Source: Fructobacillus fructosus KCTC 3544 (lineage in GTDB: Bacteria > Bacillota > Bacilli > Lactobacillales > Lactobacillaceae). From it: DNA of 64,000 nt. Position numbers and translations under genes: made by a program. The stretch's first letter is position 1; each line of letters begins with the position of its first letter. The notes under the pieces were generated by a model. That model did no database searches, was not told the origin of the DNA, and was given only the letters and a program-made list of their open reading frames with translations. Below are positions 43,990 through 53,803 of this stretch, piece by piece. Where the stretch lies: positions 3,248-67,247 of the forward strand of contig NZ_JQBH01000001.1 in assembly GCF_001438695.1 (NCBI RefSeq). The letters are read 5' to 3'.

Positions 43990-45441
43990 TTAAATAAAGG
44001 CCAACAATACAAAGTTTGCCAAGAAGAACCCTGTGATAATCAACAGAATGGGTGACAGTTCCTTCCACTTACCTTGGGCAACTTTCACAAGAATGTAGAA
44101 AATGAAACCAGCAGCGATTCCATAGGAAATGGAGAAGGAGAAGCCCATGAAAATTGAAGTGAAGAAGGCCGGAATGGCAACCGCCAAATCAGACCAATCA
44201 ATTTTCTTGAATTCACCCATCATCATGATTCCGACCATAATCAAGATTGGCGCCGTCGCAGCCGTCGGCACGATGGAGACCAATGGTGACAAAACAAGCA
44301 TGGCCAAGAACCCAATTGACGTCACAACGTTGGTCAAGCCAGTTCGTCCACCTGAGGCAACACCGGTTGCGGACTCAATCAAGGTTGTCGTGTTTGACGT
44401 TCCAACAGCCCCTGCCAAAGTCGTCGTAAAGGTATCAACAACCAAGGCCTTGTCCATCTTTGAGTTGAAGGAATTATCGGCAACGAAGGCTTCTTGGTCC
44501 TTCTTTGAGAAGATGCCCGTTTGGTTCCCGATTCCAATCAAAGTCCCGATGGCATCAAACAAACCAGTCAAGCCCATGGCAAAGACCGTCACGATGGCAA
44601 GCGAAGCCTTTGACCAAGATGACCAGAGAGAACCCATCCCGTTTGAACCAAAGGCGGCCCCAAAGGCATTCGTAAAGTCAGCAAAGGCGTTTGGTAATGA
44701 CGTTGCGGCTGACAAGTGGGTACTCGTCACCCCCATTGGGATTCCAATCAAAGTCGTTAAAATCAGAGTAATCAAGAATGAAGCCGGCACCTTTTTAATC
44801 ACCAAGAAGGTCAAAATTAAGAGGCCAATCAAGGCCAACAAGGCAGATGCCTGTGTAAAGCGGGTTAATTCAGGGGTAACGGAACCGGAAGCCAGAATCG
44901 AATCGAGAGCGCCTTTGACAGCACCACCAGAATAAGGCTTATCATTGACCGTCATGATTGACGATCCAGAAACGACGAAATTAATAAAACCGGCGTTCTT
45001 CAGACCAATATAGGTCACAAAAACACCCAAACCACCACCAATGGCGGCCTTCAATTCTTCCGGAATGGCTTTCACGATAGCCTGACGACCATGGGTCAAA
45101 GTAATCACGATGTCTAAGAGGCCGACCATGAAAACGATGGCCAGGGCTTGCTGCCACTTAAAGCCAAAGCCAAAGACGATGGTGTAAGTGAAATAGGCCT
45201 GCATTCCGATACCGGGTGCTAAAGCAAAGGGTACGTTGGCATAAAGTCCCATCAGAAGCGTCCCAAAGACAGCCACAATAATGGCGGCAATGAAAACGGC
45301 TAACTGAGACATTCCTGCCTGAGATAAAATCTGCGGGTTTAAAAAGAAAATGTAAGCCATTGAAACAAAAGTCGTTAGGCCGGCAATCACTTCCTTTTTA
45401 ACCGTCGTTTGATTCTCTTTTAATTTGAAAAAATTTTCCAT
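43990..45441 (-). CDS. pbuG: NCS2 (AzgA-type) hypoxanthine/guanine permease
   Basis: A 483-residue proton symporter with 12-14 membrane segments. AGLTTFVSMAYIFFLNPQIL, ALAPGIGMQAYFTYTIV, DIVITLTHGRQAIVKAIP, and NTTTLIESATGVASGGRTGLT are the signature of the AzgA/PbuG branch importing purine bases (hypoxanthine, guanine or adenine). Start at ATG 45441 (MENFFKLKENQT). The ribosome site AAGGAG is 20 nt upstream, but a GGGC-GAAA-GCCC hairpin in the gap shortens the effective distance. Confidence 0.93.
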   Translation of the reverse strand: MENFFKLKENQTTVKKEVIAGLTTFVSMAYIFFLNPQILSQAGMSQLAVFIAAIIVAVFGTLLMGLYANVPFALAPGIGMQAYFTYTIVFGFGFKWQQALAIVFMVGLLDIVITLTHGRQAIVKAIPEELKAAIGGGLGVFVTYIGLKNAGFINFVVSGSSIMTVNDKPYSGGAVKGALDSILASGSVTPELTRFTQASALLALIGLLILTFLVIKKVPASFLITLILTTLIGIPMGVTSTHLSAATSLPNAFADFTNAFGAAFGSNGMGSLWSSWSKASLAIVTVFAMGLTGLFDAIGTLIGIGNQTGIFSKKDQEAFVADNSFNSKMDKALVVDTFTTTLAGAVGTSNTTTLIESATGVASGGRTGLTNVVTSIGFLAMLVLSPLVSIVPTAATAPILIMVGIMMMGEFKKIDWSDLAVAIPAFFTSIFMGFSFSISYGIAAGFIFYILVKVAQGKWKELSPILLIITGFFLANFVLLAFI

Positions 45442-45466
45442 TTTACGAGGGCTTTCGCCCACTCCT
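45441..45466 (-). promoter_or_regulatory. Ribosome site with intervening GNRA hairpin before pbuG
   Basis: AAGGAG (to 45462), then a perfect GGGC-GAAA-GCCC tetraloop hairpin (45449-45460), then the ATG. Folding leaves about 8 nt of unpaired spacing. Confidence 0.6.
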
Positions 45467-45547
45467 TTTTAGTTTTTAGTTTGGCTTGCTGGTCGACAAT
45501 CGCTCCAATGAAGCGGTCACGCTAAAACAGCAAGTTTCTTTAACCGT

Positions 45548-48500
45548 TTAAAAGTCAAAGAGTGACAATTGGTTTTCATCTGGCAAATCTGAAATGACCG
45601 AGTGCAGCGTCAAGAAATCAATGATGGTTTGCGAGACTTTTCCCCGTTTCTTCAAATCTTCCTTTGAAATAAATGGCTTTTCAGCACGCGAGGCAACAAT
45701 TTGGTTCGCCACGTTATCCCCCAAGCCCGGAATAACGGAAAACGGTGGAATGAGTTCATTGCCGTCAATCACCCATTCGGTTGCTTCTGAACGATTGAGG
45801 TCAACCATCTTAAAGGAAATACCACGTTCAAGTGCCTCATTCGCCATTTCGAGCACGGTCTGTAGGTCCTGGTCGCCCTTCGTTGCTTCGTTGCCCAGGT
45901 CTTTGATTTTGGCAATCGCTGCCTTAACCGCTTCCTTTCCACGGGCCATGGCAACCACATCAAAGGCGTTTGCACGAACCGTGAAGTAGGTTGCGTAGTA
46001 AATGGCTGGGAAGTAGACCTTAAAGTAGGCAATTCGCAAAGCCATTAAGACGTAGGCCGCCGCGTGGGCACGGGGGAACATGTATTTGATTTTGAGACAG
46101 GACTCAATATACCATTCTGGCACTTGATGATCACGCATTAACTTCTGGTATTCATCCGTAATGCCCTTTCCCTTACGAACCTTTTCCATGATGTTAAAGG
46201 CAGCATCGGCAGGCAAGCCCCAGTTAATCAAATCCGTCATGATTTTATCACGGGTTCCAATCACCGTGGCAATCGTCGCCGTACCGTTTTCAACCAAGTC
46301 ATGGGCGTTGCCCAGCCACACGTCCGTACCGTGGGAAAGACCAGAAATCTGTAGCAGCTCCGAATAAGTATGGGGCTGCGTATCTTCCAACATGTTTCGG
46401 ACAAAGCCGGTTCCAAACTCTGGCAGACCGAGCGTTCCGGTGTTGGAATATATTTGATCCGGTGTAACCCCTAGTGGTTCGGTTGATGTGAAAAGCGCCA
46501 GAACACCGGGATCATTTGCCGGGATTGTCGTTGGATCAATACCAGATAAATCCTTTAACGTACGAACCATCGTTGGATCATCATGACCCAGAATATCCAT
46601 TTTCAAGAGGTTATCGTGAATCGAATGGTAATCCATGTGGGTCGTTTGCCAAAGTGCGTTCTGGTCATCAGCTGGGTACTGAACTGGCGTAAAGTCATAA
46701 ATATCGTAATCGGCAGGAACAATCAGAATTCCCCCAGGGTGCTGTCCCGTTGTTCGCTTAACGCCAGTCACACCTTGTGCTAAGCGCTCTTCCTCCGCAT
46801 TACGGTACTGTTTTTCATGATCACGCTCATAGGCCTTGACGTAACCAAAAGCGGTTTTTTCGGCAACCGTAGCAATGGTTCCAGCACGAAAGACTTTTTT
46901 AACCCCGAACATGACTTTCATGTAATCGTGAGCAATCGGTTGGTAATCACCCGAGAAATTCAAATCGATATCGGGCACCTTGTTTCCCGTGAAGCCCATG
47001 AAGGTTTCAAAGGGAATGTTGTGACCGTCTCCGATTAGTAGCTCACCTGGATGGTTCGGATCCTCTTTATCTGGCAAATCATAGCCGGATCCATACTTCT
47101 TAGGATCTGCCAATTCAAAATAGTCACCGTGCGCAGAGCGGTAGTGCGGTGGCAATGGATTAACCTCGGTAATCCCAGACATCGTGGCCACGAAGGAAGA
47201 ACCAACCGATCCACGGGAACCAACCAAGTAGCCGTCCTTATTGGACTTCGCCACCAATCGTTGCGAAATCATGTAGTGTGGCGCAAATCCGTGTCCAATA
47301 ATGGCCTTCAGCTCTTTGTCAATTCGTTCCTGAATGGGCTCTGGTATCGGATTACCATACATTTCCTTGGCCGCCGCCAACGTCTTTTCACGTAGCTCAT
47401 CCCCGGCTTCTGGAATCTGTGGCGGATAGGAACCTTCTTTCAGAGGTTGAATGTCATCCAACTCATCAGCCACTACATGGGTATTGTCAATGACAACGGC
47501 TTTTGCTTTTTCCTCGCCCAAAAAGTCAAATTCCTCTAACAAGTCAGCGGTCGTTCGGAAGTGAACCTCTGGCAGCTTTTGTCGGTTCAGTGGATTACCT
47601 GGTTGAGAACCAATCAAAATATCACGGTAAATATGATCTTCTGGATTCGTGTACTTCACATCCCCAGTTACTACCACGGGTTTCCCTAATTCGTCACCAA
47701 TTTTAACCATGTCGGCCAAAATCTTCTTCAGCTTATTCGGTCCTGCAATCAATCCACTATCCAGCATAGGCTGATAATTTGGCAAGGGCTGAATCTCAAG
47801 GTAGTCATAGAAAGCCGCCTTCTTTTTAGCAGGTTCATAACCCTTTTCAATCAATGTCACGATTAGGTCACCTGCGGTGTCTCCTGAACCAACGATGAGC
47901 CCTTCTCGAAACTTTTCCAAAACGGAGCGAGGAATTCTTGGGACTTTATTAAAGTAAGAGACGTTTGATTCCGAAACCAAACGATAAAGATTCTTCAGCC
48001 CAACTTGGTTCTGTACCAACAACGAGGCGTGGAATGGACGGCCATGCCGCCAAGCGCCACCATCCAGCATGTGGTCATTCAACTCATTCAAGTTCGTTAC
48101 GTCGTGAGTCTTTTTAGCCTCTTTAATCAGCTTCCAACCTAAATGACCAGTTGTTTCGGCATCATAGATGGCTCGGTGAGCCTGTTCCAACTCAATTCCA
48201 AACTTCTTGGCTAAAGTCCCCAAACGGTAGGATTTATAATCGGGATATAACCAACGAGTGAAGGGCAAGGTATCAATAACTGGTTCTTTGATTGGCCCCT
48301 CTTGATACCTGGCATAGGTAGCGTTCATAAAATCGACATCAAAAGTCACATTGTGCCCAATCAATACCGATCCCTGAATCCACTCCCGGAAACGATCAAT
48401 GACTGTTTGCTCTGGCTTGGCATTGGCCACCATCGCATCAGTAATTGAAGTCAGATTGGTCGTAAATTCAGATAATGGGAACCCAGGATTAATATACTCT

Positions 48501-49861
48501 GAAAACTTATCAATCACGTTACCCATTTGCATTTTCACGGCCGAAAGTTCGATAATTCGATCGGAAACAGCCGAAAGTCCCGTTGTTTCCAAATCGAAAG
48601 CCACGTAGGTCAATGACGAATCTTCTAAGACCTGATCGTTTGTGTTGTACGCAATGGGATCCCCATCTTCAACAACATTCGCTTCCATCCCATAAATGAT
48701 CTTCAAATCATTTTTCTTACCAGCTGCAATCGCCTGTGGATAACCTTGGACGTTCCCGTTGTCCATCACTGCCAAGGATTCCTGTCCCCAGGACCTCGCC
48801 AACTTGGCCACTTGACCAAAGTCAGTCACTGCATCCATTCCCGTCATGTTGGTATGGGTGTGGAGTTCGATCCGTTTTTCGTCACCCTGATAACTATCCT
48901 GACGGTCCTGATGGTCAACGACTTGTAAGTCATAAATATTCAATACAAGCTCACGTGCATAAGTATCTTCTTGGACTTTCCCACGAACCTTAACCCAGCA
49001 ACCAGCTTTAATTTGTTCAAAAACTGCTTCATCCTGTTCATTGTTTGAGAACTTTTTGGCCGAAATTGAAGAGGAATAATCGGTAATCTTCAAATTTAAC
49101 AATTGCCGTTTTGAACGGAGCACCCGAACTTCATCAGCAAACACATAGCCCTCAATGAGCACATTTGCTTCTTCCCCGTCAATTTCAGCCAGGCGAGTAA
49201 CTTCGGCATCAGGGTTGATTGCTCTTCCCAAACGAAGTGGAACCCCGTCAGCCGTTTTTTTAGGCGTCGCCTTTTCAGCCCGTTCGATGGCTTGGTTAAT
49301 ATTTTGGCGAACCTGTTGTTGGTGTGAATCAAAATGTTCCTGGAGCTTTTGTTGTTGATCTTCATCAACAACGACCGAAAACTGCAACCCAGACATGCCA
49401 AAATCAGCATAACTCTTCGATAAATCAGCCAGTGTTTGCTCTGTTAACGCTCCTGCCAAAGTCGGTGCGGCCGTTGCAATGACGACGTGCTGCTGATCTT
49501 TTAATTCAATTCGCGAAGCTGAGGCTAACTGCTGAACCAACGCGTATGACAGGCTCCCCTGTGTTAAGGCAAAGTGGAAGTAGGCCTGCACTTCTTCCTC
49601 AGTAGAGCCAGCTTCCCTTGGCTCGACGTTTAAGTAGACCGCCTTAACCTGTTTGAAGTTAGCGGCCAATCCCTGATAAAAAGCCAGATAAGCCGCAAAA
49701 GTCAGTACACGGTCCGTTTCTAGGATAAAGCGCCATGTCTTGGCTACCGGATCAACCACCACTGATGACAAGGAAGCATCGTTTAAAACCGCCTTCAGGT
49801 TATCAGGTAATTGAGCCTGTTCCATCAATTTTTCTAATTGTTCTCTTTGACTAAGCGCCAT
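45548..49861 (-). CDS. polC: DNA polymerase III subunit alpha, PolC type
   Basis: A 1437-residue main replicative polymerase of Gram-positive bacteria. OB fold, split PHP domain (ELHTHTNMTGMDA), inserted proofreading exonuclease (YVAFDLETTGL, GHNVTFDVDF, HRAIYDAETTG), catalytic palm (VPDIDLNFSGDYQ), and C-terminal helix-hairpin region. Exonuclease residues are intact. Downstream of proS with a terminator between, and upstream of pbuG. Confidence 0.98.
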   Translation of the reverse strand: MALSQREQLEKLMEQAQLPDNLKAVLNDASLSSVVVDPVAKTWRFILETDRVLTFAAYLAFYQGLAANFKQVKAVYLNVEPREAGSTEEEVQAYFHFALTQGSLSYALVQQLASASRIELKDQQHVVIATAAPTLAGALTEQTLADLSKSYADFGMSGLQFSVVVDEDQQQKLQEHFDSHQQQVRQNINQAIERAEKATPKKTADGVPLRLGRAINPDAEVTRLAEIDGEEANVLIEGYVFADEVRVLRSKRQLLNLKITDYSSSISAKKFSNNEQDEAVFEQIKAGCWVKVRGKVQEDTYARELVLNIYDLQVVDHQDRQDSYQGDEKRIELHTHTNMTGMDAVTDFGQVAKLARSWGQESLAVMDNGNVQGYPQAIAAGKKNDLKIIYGMEANVVEDGDPIAYNTNDQVLEDSSLTYVAFDLETTGLSAVSDRIIELSAVKMQMGNVIDKFSEYINPGFPLSEFTTNLTSITDAMVANAKPEQTVIDRFREWIQGSVLIGHNVTFDVDFMNATYARYQEGPIKEPVIDTLPFTRWLYPDYKSYRLGTLAKKFGIELEQAHRAIYDAETTGHLGWKLIKEAKKTHDVTNLNELNDHMLDGGAWRHGRPFHASLLVQNQVGLKNLYRLVSESNVSYFNKVPRIPRSVLEKFREGLIVGSGDTAGDLIVTLIEKGYEPAKKKAAFYDYLEIQPLPNYQPMLDSGLIAGPNKLKKILADMVKIGDELGKPVVVTGDVKYTNPEDHIYRDILIGSQPGNPLNRQKLPEVHFRTTADLLEEFDFLGEEKAKAVVIDNTHVVADELDDIQPLKEGSYPPQIPEAGDELREKTLAAAKEMYGNPIPEPIQERIDKELKAIIGHGFAPHYMISQRLVAKSNKDGYLVGSRGSVGSSFVATMSGITEVNPLPPHYRSAHGDYFELADPKKYGSGYDLPDKEDPNHPGELLIGDGHNIPFETFMGFTGNKVPDIDLNFSGDYQPIAHDYMKVMFGVKKVFRAGTIATVAEKTAFGYVKAYERDHEKQYRNAEEERLAQGVTGVKRTTGQHPGGILIVPADYDIYDFTPVQYPADDQNALWQTTHMDYHSIHDNLLKMDILGHDDPTMVRTLKDLSGIDPTTIPANDPGVLALFTSTEPLGVTPDQIYSNTGTLGLPEFGTGFVRNMLEDTQPHTYSELLQISGLSHGTDVWLGNAHDLVENGTATIATVIGTRDKIMTDLINWGLPADAAFNIMEKVRKGKGITDEYQKLMRDHQVPEWYIESCLKIKYMFPRAHAAAYVLMALRIAYFKVYFPAIYYATYFTVRANAFDVVAMARGKEAVKAAIAKIKDLGNEATKGDQDLQTVLEMANEALERGISFKMVDLNRSEATEWVIDGNELIPPFSVIPGLGDNVANQIVASRAEKPFISKEDLKKRGKVSQTIIDFLTLHSVISDLPDENQLSLFDF

Positions 49862-49886
49862 GATACCTTCCTCGATTAAAAGTCAA

Positions 49887-49912
49887 AAAGCCGACGAAGC
49901 GCCGACTTTTAA
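49887..49912 (-). terminator. Terminator of proS
   Basis: A 10-bp stem with two G-U pairs (AAAGTCGGCG/CGTCGGCTTT) and a T-run on the minus strand. Confidence 0.75.
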
Positions 49913-49915
49913 AGA

Positions 49916-51631
49916 TTACTTTTGTAGCCATTCACCAAGGCGTTCAACCACGTCTGCCGCTGGCATTTCAAAGCTTTCGCCACTTTCACGGAGATTAACT
50001 TCGACGATTCCTTCGCTGGCTTTTTTACCAACCGTAATGCGAACTGGCAAACCAATCAAGTCAGCATCCGCAAACTTGACACCCGCGCGCTCCTTACGGT
50101 CATCAATCAAATCATCGTATCCAGCTGCTTGGACCTGCTTGTCCAAATCAGCAGCCAACGCCGCCTGGTCATCATCCTTCAAGTTAATTGGCACGATGTG
50201 AACATCATATGGTGCAATTGATGCTGGCCAGACCAAGCCCTTATCGTCGGCCTTCTGTTCCGAAACAGCAGCCAAAAGACGAGAAATCCCAATGCCGTAA
50301 CTTCCCATGATAATATCAACGGAGCGACCGTTCTGATCAAGGACTTTGGCACCCAATGATTCTGAATACTTGGTTCCTAGCTTAAAGATATGACCAATCT
50401 CAATTCCCTTTGTAAAGGCTAATTTACCCTTTCCATCAACAGCCAGTTCACCTTCTTTAGCCGTGCGGAAATCGCCCACTTGTTCAGGCGTAAGTGCGAC
50501 ATCACGATCCCAGTTAATGTTGATGTAGTGTTTGCCGTCTTCATTAGCCCCCGCTGCGAAGTTAACCAAATCGGCCGCTCGTTCATCAACCAAAAGTCGA
50601 ACATCATCTGGCAGGCCGATTGGTCCAAGTGAGCCGAAAGAGGCTCCGAGCTTTTCTTTTACCATTGCTTCGTCAGCCAGTTCAACTTCAGGCAAGCCCA
50701 AGAAGTTTTGCACCTTGACCAAGTTCACTTCGAAATCACCGGTCGTCACAACGGCCGCTAACTCACCTTCCGGTCCCTGAATGATAATGGTCTTGACCAG
50801 TTCGTCGGCAGGTTGGTTAAGCAATTGCGACAGTTCGTCAATTGTCTTCGCGTTTGGTGTATCAATCTTTTTCAGTTCTTGCTTTGGTTCAGCAGAACGG
50901 TCCACTCGTTCATAAAAGTCTTGTGCCATCTCCAAGTTAGCCGCATAATCCGAACCCTCTGAATAGACGATGGTATCCTCACCAGCTGCTGCCGGAGCAG
51001 AAAACTCCTTCGAGTCGGAACCACCCATGGCACCTGCATCCCCAACAATCACACGGTAGTCCAAGCCGACGCGATCAAAAATCCGACGGTAAGCGGCTTC
51101 CATTTGGTTAAAGATGCGATCAAGGCCTTCGTAGTCACTTGTAAAGGAATACGCATCCTTCATAATAAATTCACGTGTTCGCAACAAACCAAAACGTGGT
51201 CGTCCTTCGTCACGGAACTTCGATTGAATTTGGTAAACCAATAATGGCAATTTCTTATAGGATTTGATGTCGTTCCCAATCAATTCCGTAAACGTTTCTT
51301 CGTGCGTTGGTCCCAGGATAAAGTCGCGATCCTGACGATTCTTAAACTTGTACAAATCTTGGCCATATGTCGCATAACGACCTGAACGCTGCCAGAGTTC
51401 AGCAGGTAAAATTTCGGGAACCAGCATTTCATTGGCGTTCACGGCAGCCATTTCTTCTCGAACAATGCTTTCGACTTTGTTCAAGACACGCTTAGCCAAT
51501 GGTAAGTAGGCAAAAGCCCCAGCAGATACGGGACGGATGTACCCTGCTTTTAGTAATAACTGATGCGACTTGACCTCGGCATCCGCTGGCACTTCTCGCA
51601 GAGTTGGCATAAAGAGCTGTGTTTGTTTCAT
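49916..51631 (-). CDS. proS: Prolyl-tRNA synthetase (bacterial type)
   Basis: A 571-residue class II synthetase with the bacterial architecture: motif 1 region (VEAIVREEM-like VESIVREEMAAVNANEMLVPEI), motif 2 (FRDEGRPRFGLLRTREFIMKDAYSF), an inserted editing domain (NAKTIDELSQLL to VDERAADLVNFAAGANEDG), motif 3 (SYGIGISRLLAA), and anticodon-binding domain. Charges tRNA-Pro and hydrolyses Ala-tRNA-Pro. Confidence 0.98.
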   Translation of the reverse strand: MKQTQLFMPTLREVPADAEVKSHQLLLKAGYIRPVSAGAFAYLPLAKRVLNKVESIVREEMAAVNANEMLVPEILPAELWQRSGRYATYGQDLYKFKNRQDRDFILGPTHEETFTELIGNDIKSYKKLPLLVYQIQSKFRDEGRPRFGLLRTREFIMKDAYSFTSDYEGLDRIFNQMEAAYRRIFDRVGLDYRVIVGDAGAMGGSDSKEFSAPAAAGEDTIVYSEGSDYAANLEMAQDFYERVDRSAEPKQELKKIDTPNAKTIDELSQLLNQPADELVKTIIIQGPEGELAAVVTTGDFEVNLVKVQNFLGLPEVELADEAMVKEKLGASFGSLGPIGLPDDVRLLVDERAADLVNFAAGANEDGKHYININWDRDVALTPEQVGDFRTAKEGELAVDGKGKLAFTKGIEIGHIFKLGTKYSESLGAKVLDQNGRSVDIIMGSYGIGISRLLAAVSEQKADDKGLVWPASIAPYDVHIVPINLKDDDQAALAADLDKQVQAAGYDDLIDDRKERAGVKFADADLIGLPVRITVGKKASEGIVEVNLRESGESFEMPAADVVERLGEWLQK

Positions 51632-51684
51632 AATTTCCTTCTTTCCTATGACTTAGTTATGTACGGGGAAGCCTCCCCTTCTAG

Positions 51685-52941
51685 TTAAAATTGCAGCAAA
51701 TCCTTAGCAGTGACCAAAACCATTAAAATGAGTAAGGCGACTGTCCCAACCATCATGATCCCATTGGCAAGTGCTTTAGGGAACGGATGACGGAAAATCG
51801 TTTCATATAAGTCTAAGAAGACTTTACCGCCATCCAATGGTGGAATCGGTAGCAGGTTAATCAGACCGAGGTTTACTGACAAGAAACCGAGTAAGGCCAG
51901 TACAGTCAAGAATCCTTGATTGCTAGCCGTTGACGTTGCTTTGGCTAACATGACTGGACCGCCTAATTTATTGAGTGAGAAAGTGGATGTGAATAAATCA
52001 AGAATGCCACAACCTACTTGGGTAAACCAGGAGCCAGTCATGGTCAACCCATACTGAAGACGGTTAGTAAAACCAGTTTCTCCCTTCGCCACAACCCCAA
52101 TTCGATAGGTCTTTTGACCAGAAACAGCAACTGCTTCTGGGGTTACCTTTACCGACTTGGTGACGCCGGATCGCTGGTAAGAAATGAACAGCGCACTTTG
52201 ACCAGCTTTGTTTACTCGACTGGCAAAGTCGGTAAAGGTCTTTACCGAATGGCCATCAACCGAAAGGATTCGATCGTTTGCTTTTAAACCAGCTTCAGCC
52301 GCCGGTTGGTGAGCCACTACTTGGCCCAACACCGGCGTATTTGTTGAAACCTGACCTAGGGAAAAGGCCAAAACCATGGCGGCCAGCAAAGCAAGCACAA
52401 AATTCATCACTGGCCCAGCAAGGTTAATGGCCAGGCGTTTCAAGGCTGATGCCGACTCAATCCAACTTGCCCGTGGCGCAATCCGTGTTTCTTGACCGGA
52501 GTCATCAATTATTAGCGCGGTTGGGGCAACAAACAACGTTTCCATCACATTGCTGCCATTCCGGTAGCCGGTCAACACCAAACCATCAACCAAGTCTGCT
52601 TGATCGATTTGAAACAGAAAACCCGCTTCCTCCCGGTCAGCCTGACAATCGATGTTTACCACTAGACCATCAGGATCCTGTTCGAGGTAAACCTGTTGAC
52701 CGGCCACTAATTTGGCGTGGTCTTCTTCCGAAGCCATTCGAACATAACCACCCACCGGTAGTAACCGAATGGTATAAGACGTGCTGTTTCGATACCAAGA
52801 GAATAGCTTGGGTCCCATTCCAATGGCAAATTCTCGAACGAGCACGCCCGTTTTCTTGGCCACAATAAAATGACCAAATTCGTGAAAGGAAACAAGCAAA
52901 GCAAAAACGACAATAAAAGCTAGTATGGCAGTCAACGACAT
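51685..52941 (-). CDS. rseP: RIP metalloprotease RseP (site-2 protease)
   Basis: A 418-residue intramembrane zinc protease with four membrane segments, catalytic HEFGH at 20-24, a PDZ domain in the middle (KANDRILSVDGHSVKTFTDFA), and LLPIPPLDGGKVF carrying the third zinc ligand. Homologs cleave anti-sigma factors and leftover signal peptides. Sits between cdsA and proS, the standard Firmicutes order. GGAGGGGA before the ATG. Confidence 0.97.
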   Translation of the reverse strand: MSLTAILAFIVVFALLVSFHEFGHFIVAKKTGVLVREFAIGMGPKLFSWYRNSTSYTIRLLPVGGYVRMASEEDHAKLVAGQQVYLEQDPDGLVVNIDCQADREEAGFLFQIDQADLVDGLVLTGYRNGSNVMETLFVAPTALIIDDSGQETRIAPRASWIESASALKRLAINLAGPVMNFVLALLAAMVLAFSLGQVSTNTPVLGQVVAHQPAAEAGLKANDRILSVDGHSVKTFTDFASRVNKAGQSALFISYQRSGVTKSVKVTPEAVAVSGQKTYRIGVVAKGETGFTNRLQYGLTMTGSWFTQVGCGILDLFTSTFSLNKLGGPVMLAKATSTASNQGFLTVLALLGFLSVNLGLINLLPIPPLDGGKVFLDLYETIFRHPFPKALANGIMMVGTVALLILMVLVTAKDLLQF

Positions 52942-52977
52942 GGTGCTTTCCCCTCCTTTACAAAAACTGGCGATGGC

Positions 52978-53781
52978 TTAATGAAGAAAGCCAAGAATTG
53001 ACAGTAACGGCATCACAACCAACATCGAATCGAATCGATCAAGAATACCACCGTGTCCGGGTAAAATTTTGCCCGAATCCTTCACGCCAAAGTGCCGTTT
53101 GAAGGAAGACTCGATCAAATCCCCTAACTGACCCCCTAGTGATAGAAGAGCAACAGCCAAAATAATTTCAAGAATTGGTCGGTGCAACCAACCAGTCAAA
53201 CCATAAATCGTTGACATCACAACAATCGCAATGAGCGATCCACCAACAGAACCTTCCCAAGTCTTATTAGGTGAGATGTTGGGGGCTAACTTGTGCTTTC
53301 CAAATGCTTTTCCACAGAAATAGGCAAAGGAATCCGTTATCCATACCGTTAACATTCCGAAGAAAAGCACGGCAAGCCCACGCTGATCCGCGAGGTAAAA
53401 GTAATGGAAACCAGTTCCAATATAGACCATCGAAAGGAAAAGCACGCCAGCATCGTTAATGTTAAAGGACTTTTTGGAAAGAACTGTCCGTAACAAAAAC
53501 AAAAAGGCAATGGCGTAAACGACGGTATCCGAAGCAACCGTCATTGGCCAGTTATCCGAAACCCACAACCAAAAATGCTGTGGCAAAATCAACGCAACGA
53601 CCCCGGTCAACGAAAGAATTGCCTCAAAAGATACCAAAAGTGTCTTTGTCATTCGGAGCATTTCCCCCATTGCGACCCAACCCAGCGCAATGGTGAGCAG
53701 TAGCAAGGGAATGTGTCCGATAATTACCAAGGGAACAAAAACCAAGAGGGCCACAATGGCCGTAATAATGCGCGTTTGCAT
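52978..53781 (-). CDS. cdsA: Phosphatidate cytidylyltransferase
   Basis: A 267-residue membrane enzyme making CDP-diacylglycerol. About eight helices; signature KTWEGSVGGSLIAI and C-terminal GDLIESSFKRHFGVKDSGKILPGHGGILDRFDS are intact. Feeds phosphatidylglycerol and cardiolipin synthesis. Between uppS and rseP. Confidence 0.97.
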   Translation of the reverse strand: MQTRIITAIVALLVFVPLVIIGHIPLLLLTIALGWVAMGEMLRMTKTLLVSFEAILSLTGVVALILPQHFWLWVSDNWPMTVASDTVVYAIAFLFLLRTVLSKKSFNINDAGVLFLSMVYIGTGFHYFYLADQRGLAVLFFGMLTVWITDSFAYFCGKAFGKHKLAPNISPNKTWEGSVGGSLIAIVVMSTIYGLTGWLHRPILEIILAVALLSLGGQLGDLIESSFKRHFGVKDSGKILPGHGGILDRFDSMLVVMPLLSILGFLH

Positions 53782-53803
53782 TGCAAATTCTCACTTTCAA
53801 AAT

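Noticed and set aside
44129-44935. 268-codon plus-strand ORF over the purine permease
   Set aside because: Lys/Pro/Val-rich mirror frame of a membrane protein gene; the minus-strand frame has family motifs and a terminator.
45463-45547. Possible purine riboswitch before pbuG
   Set aside because: Only 85 bp lie between polC and pbuG, and the three-way junction and conserved loops of the purine aptamer are absent; only a loose CTTGCTG/CAGCAAG pairing is seen.
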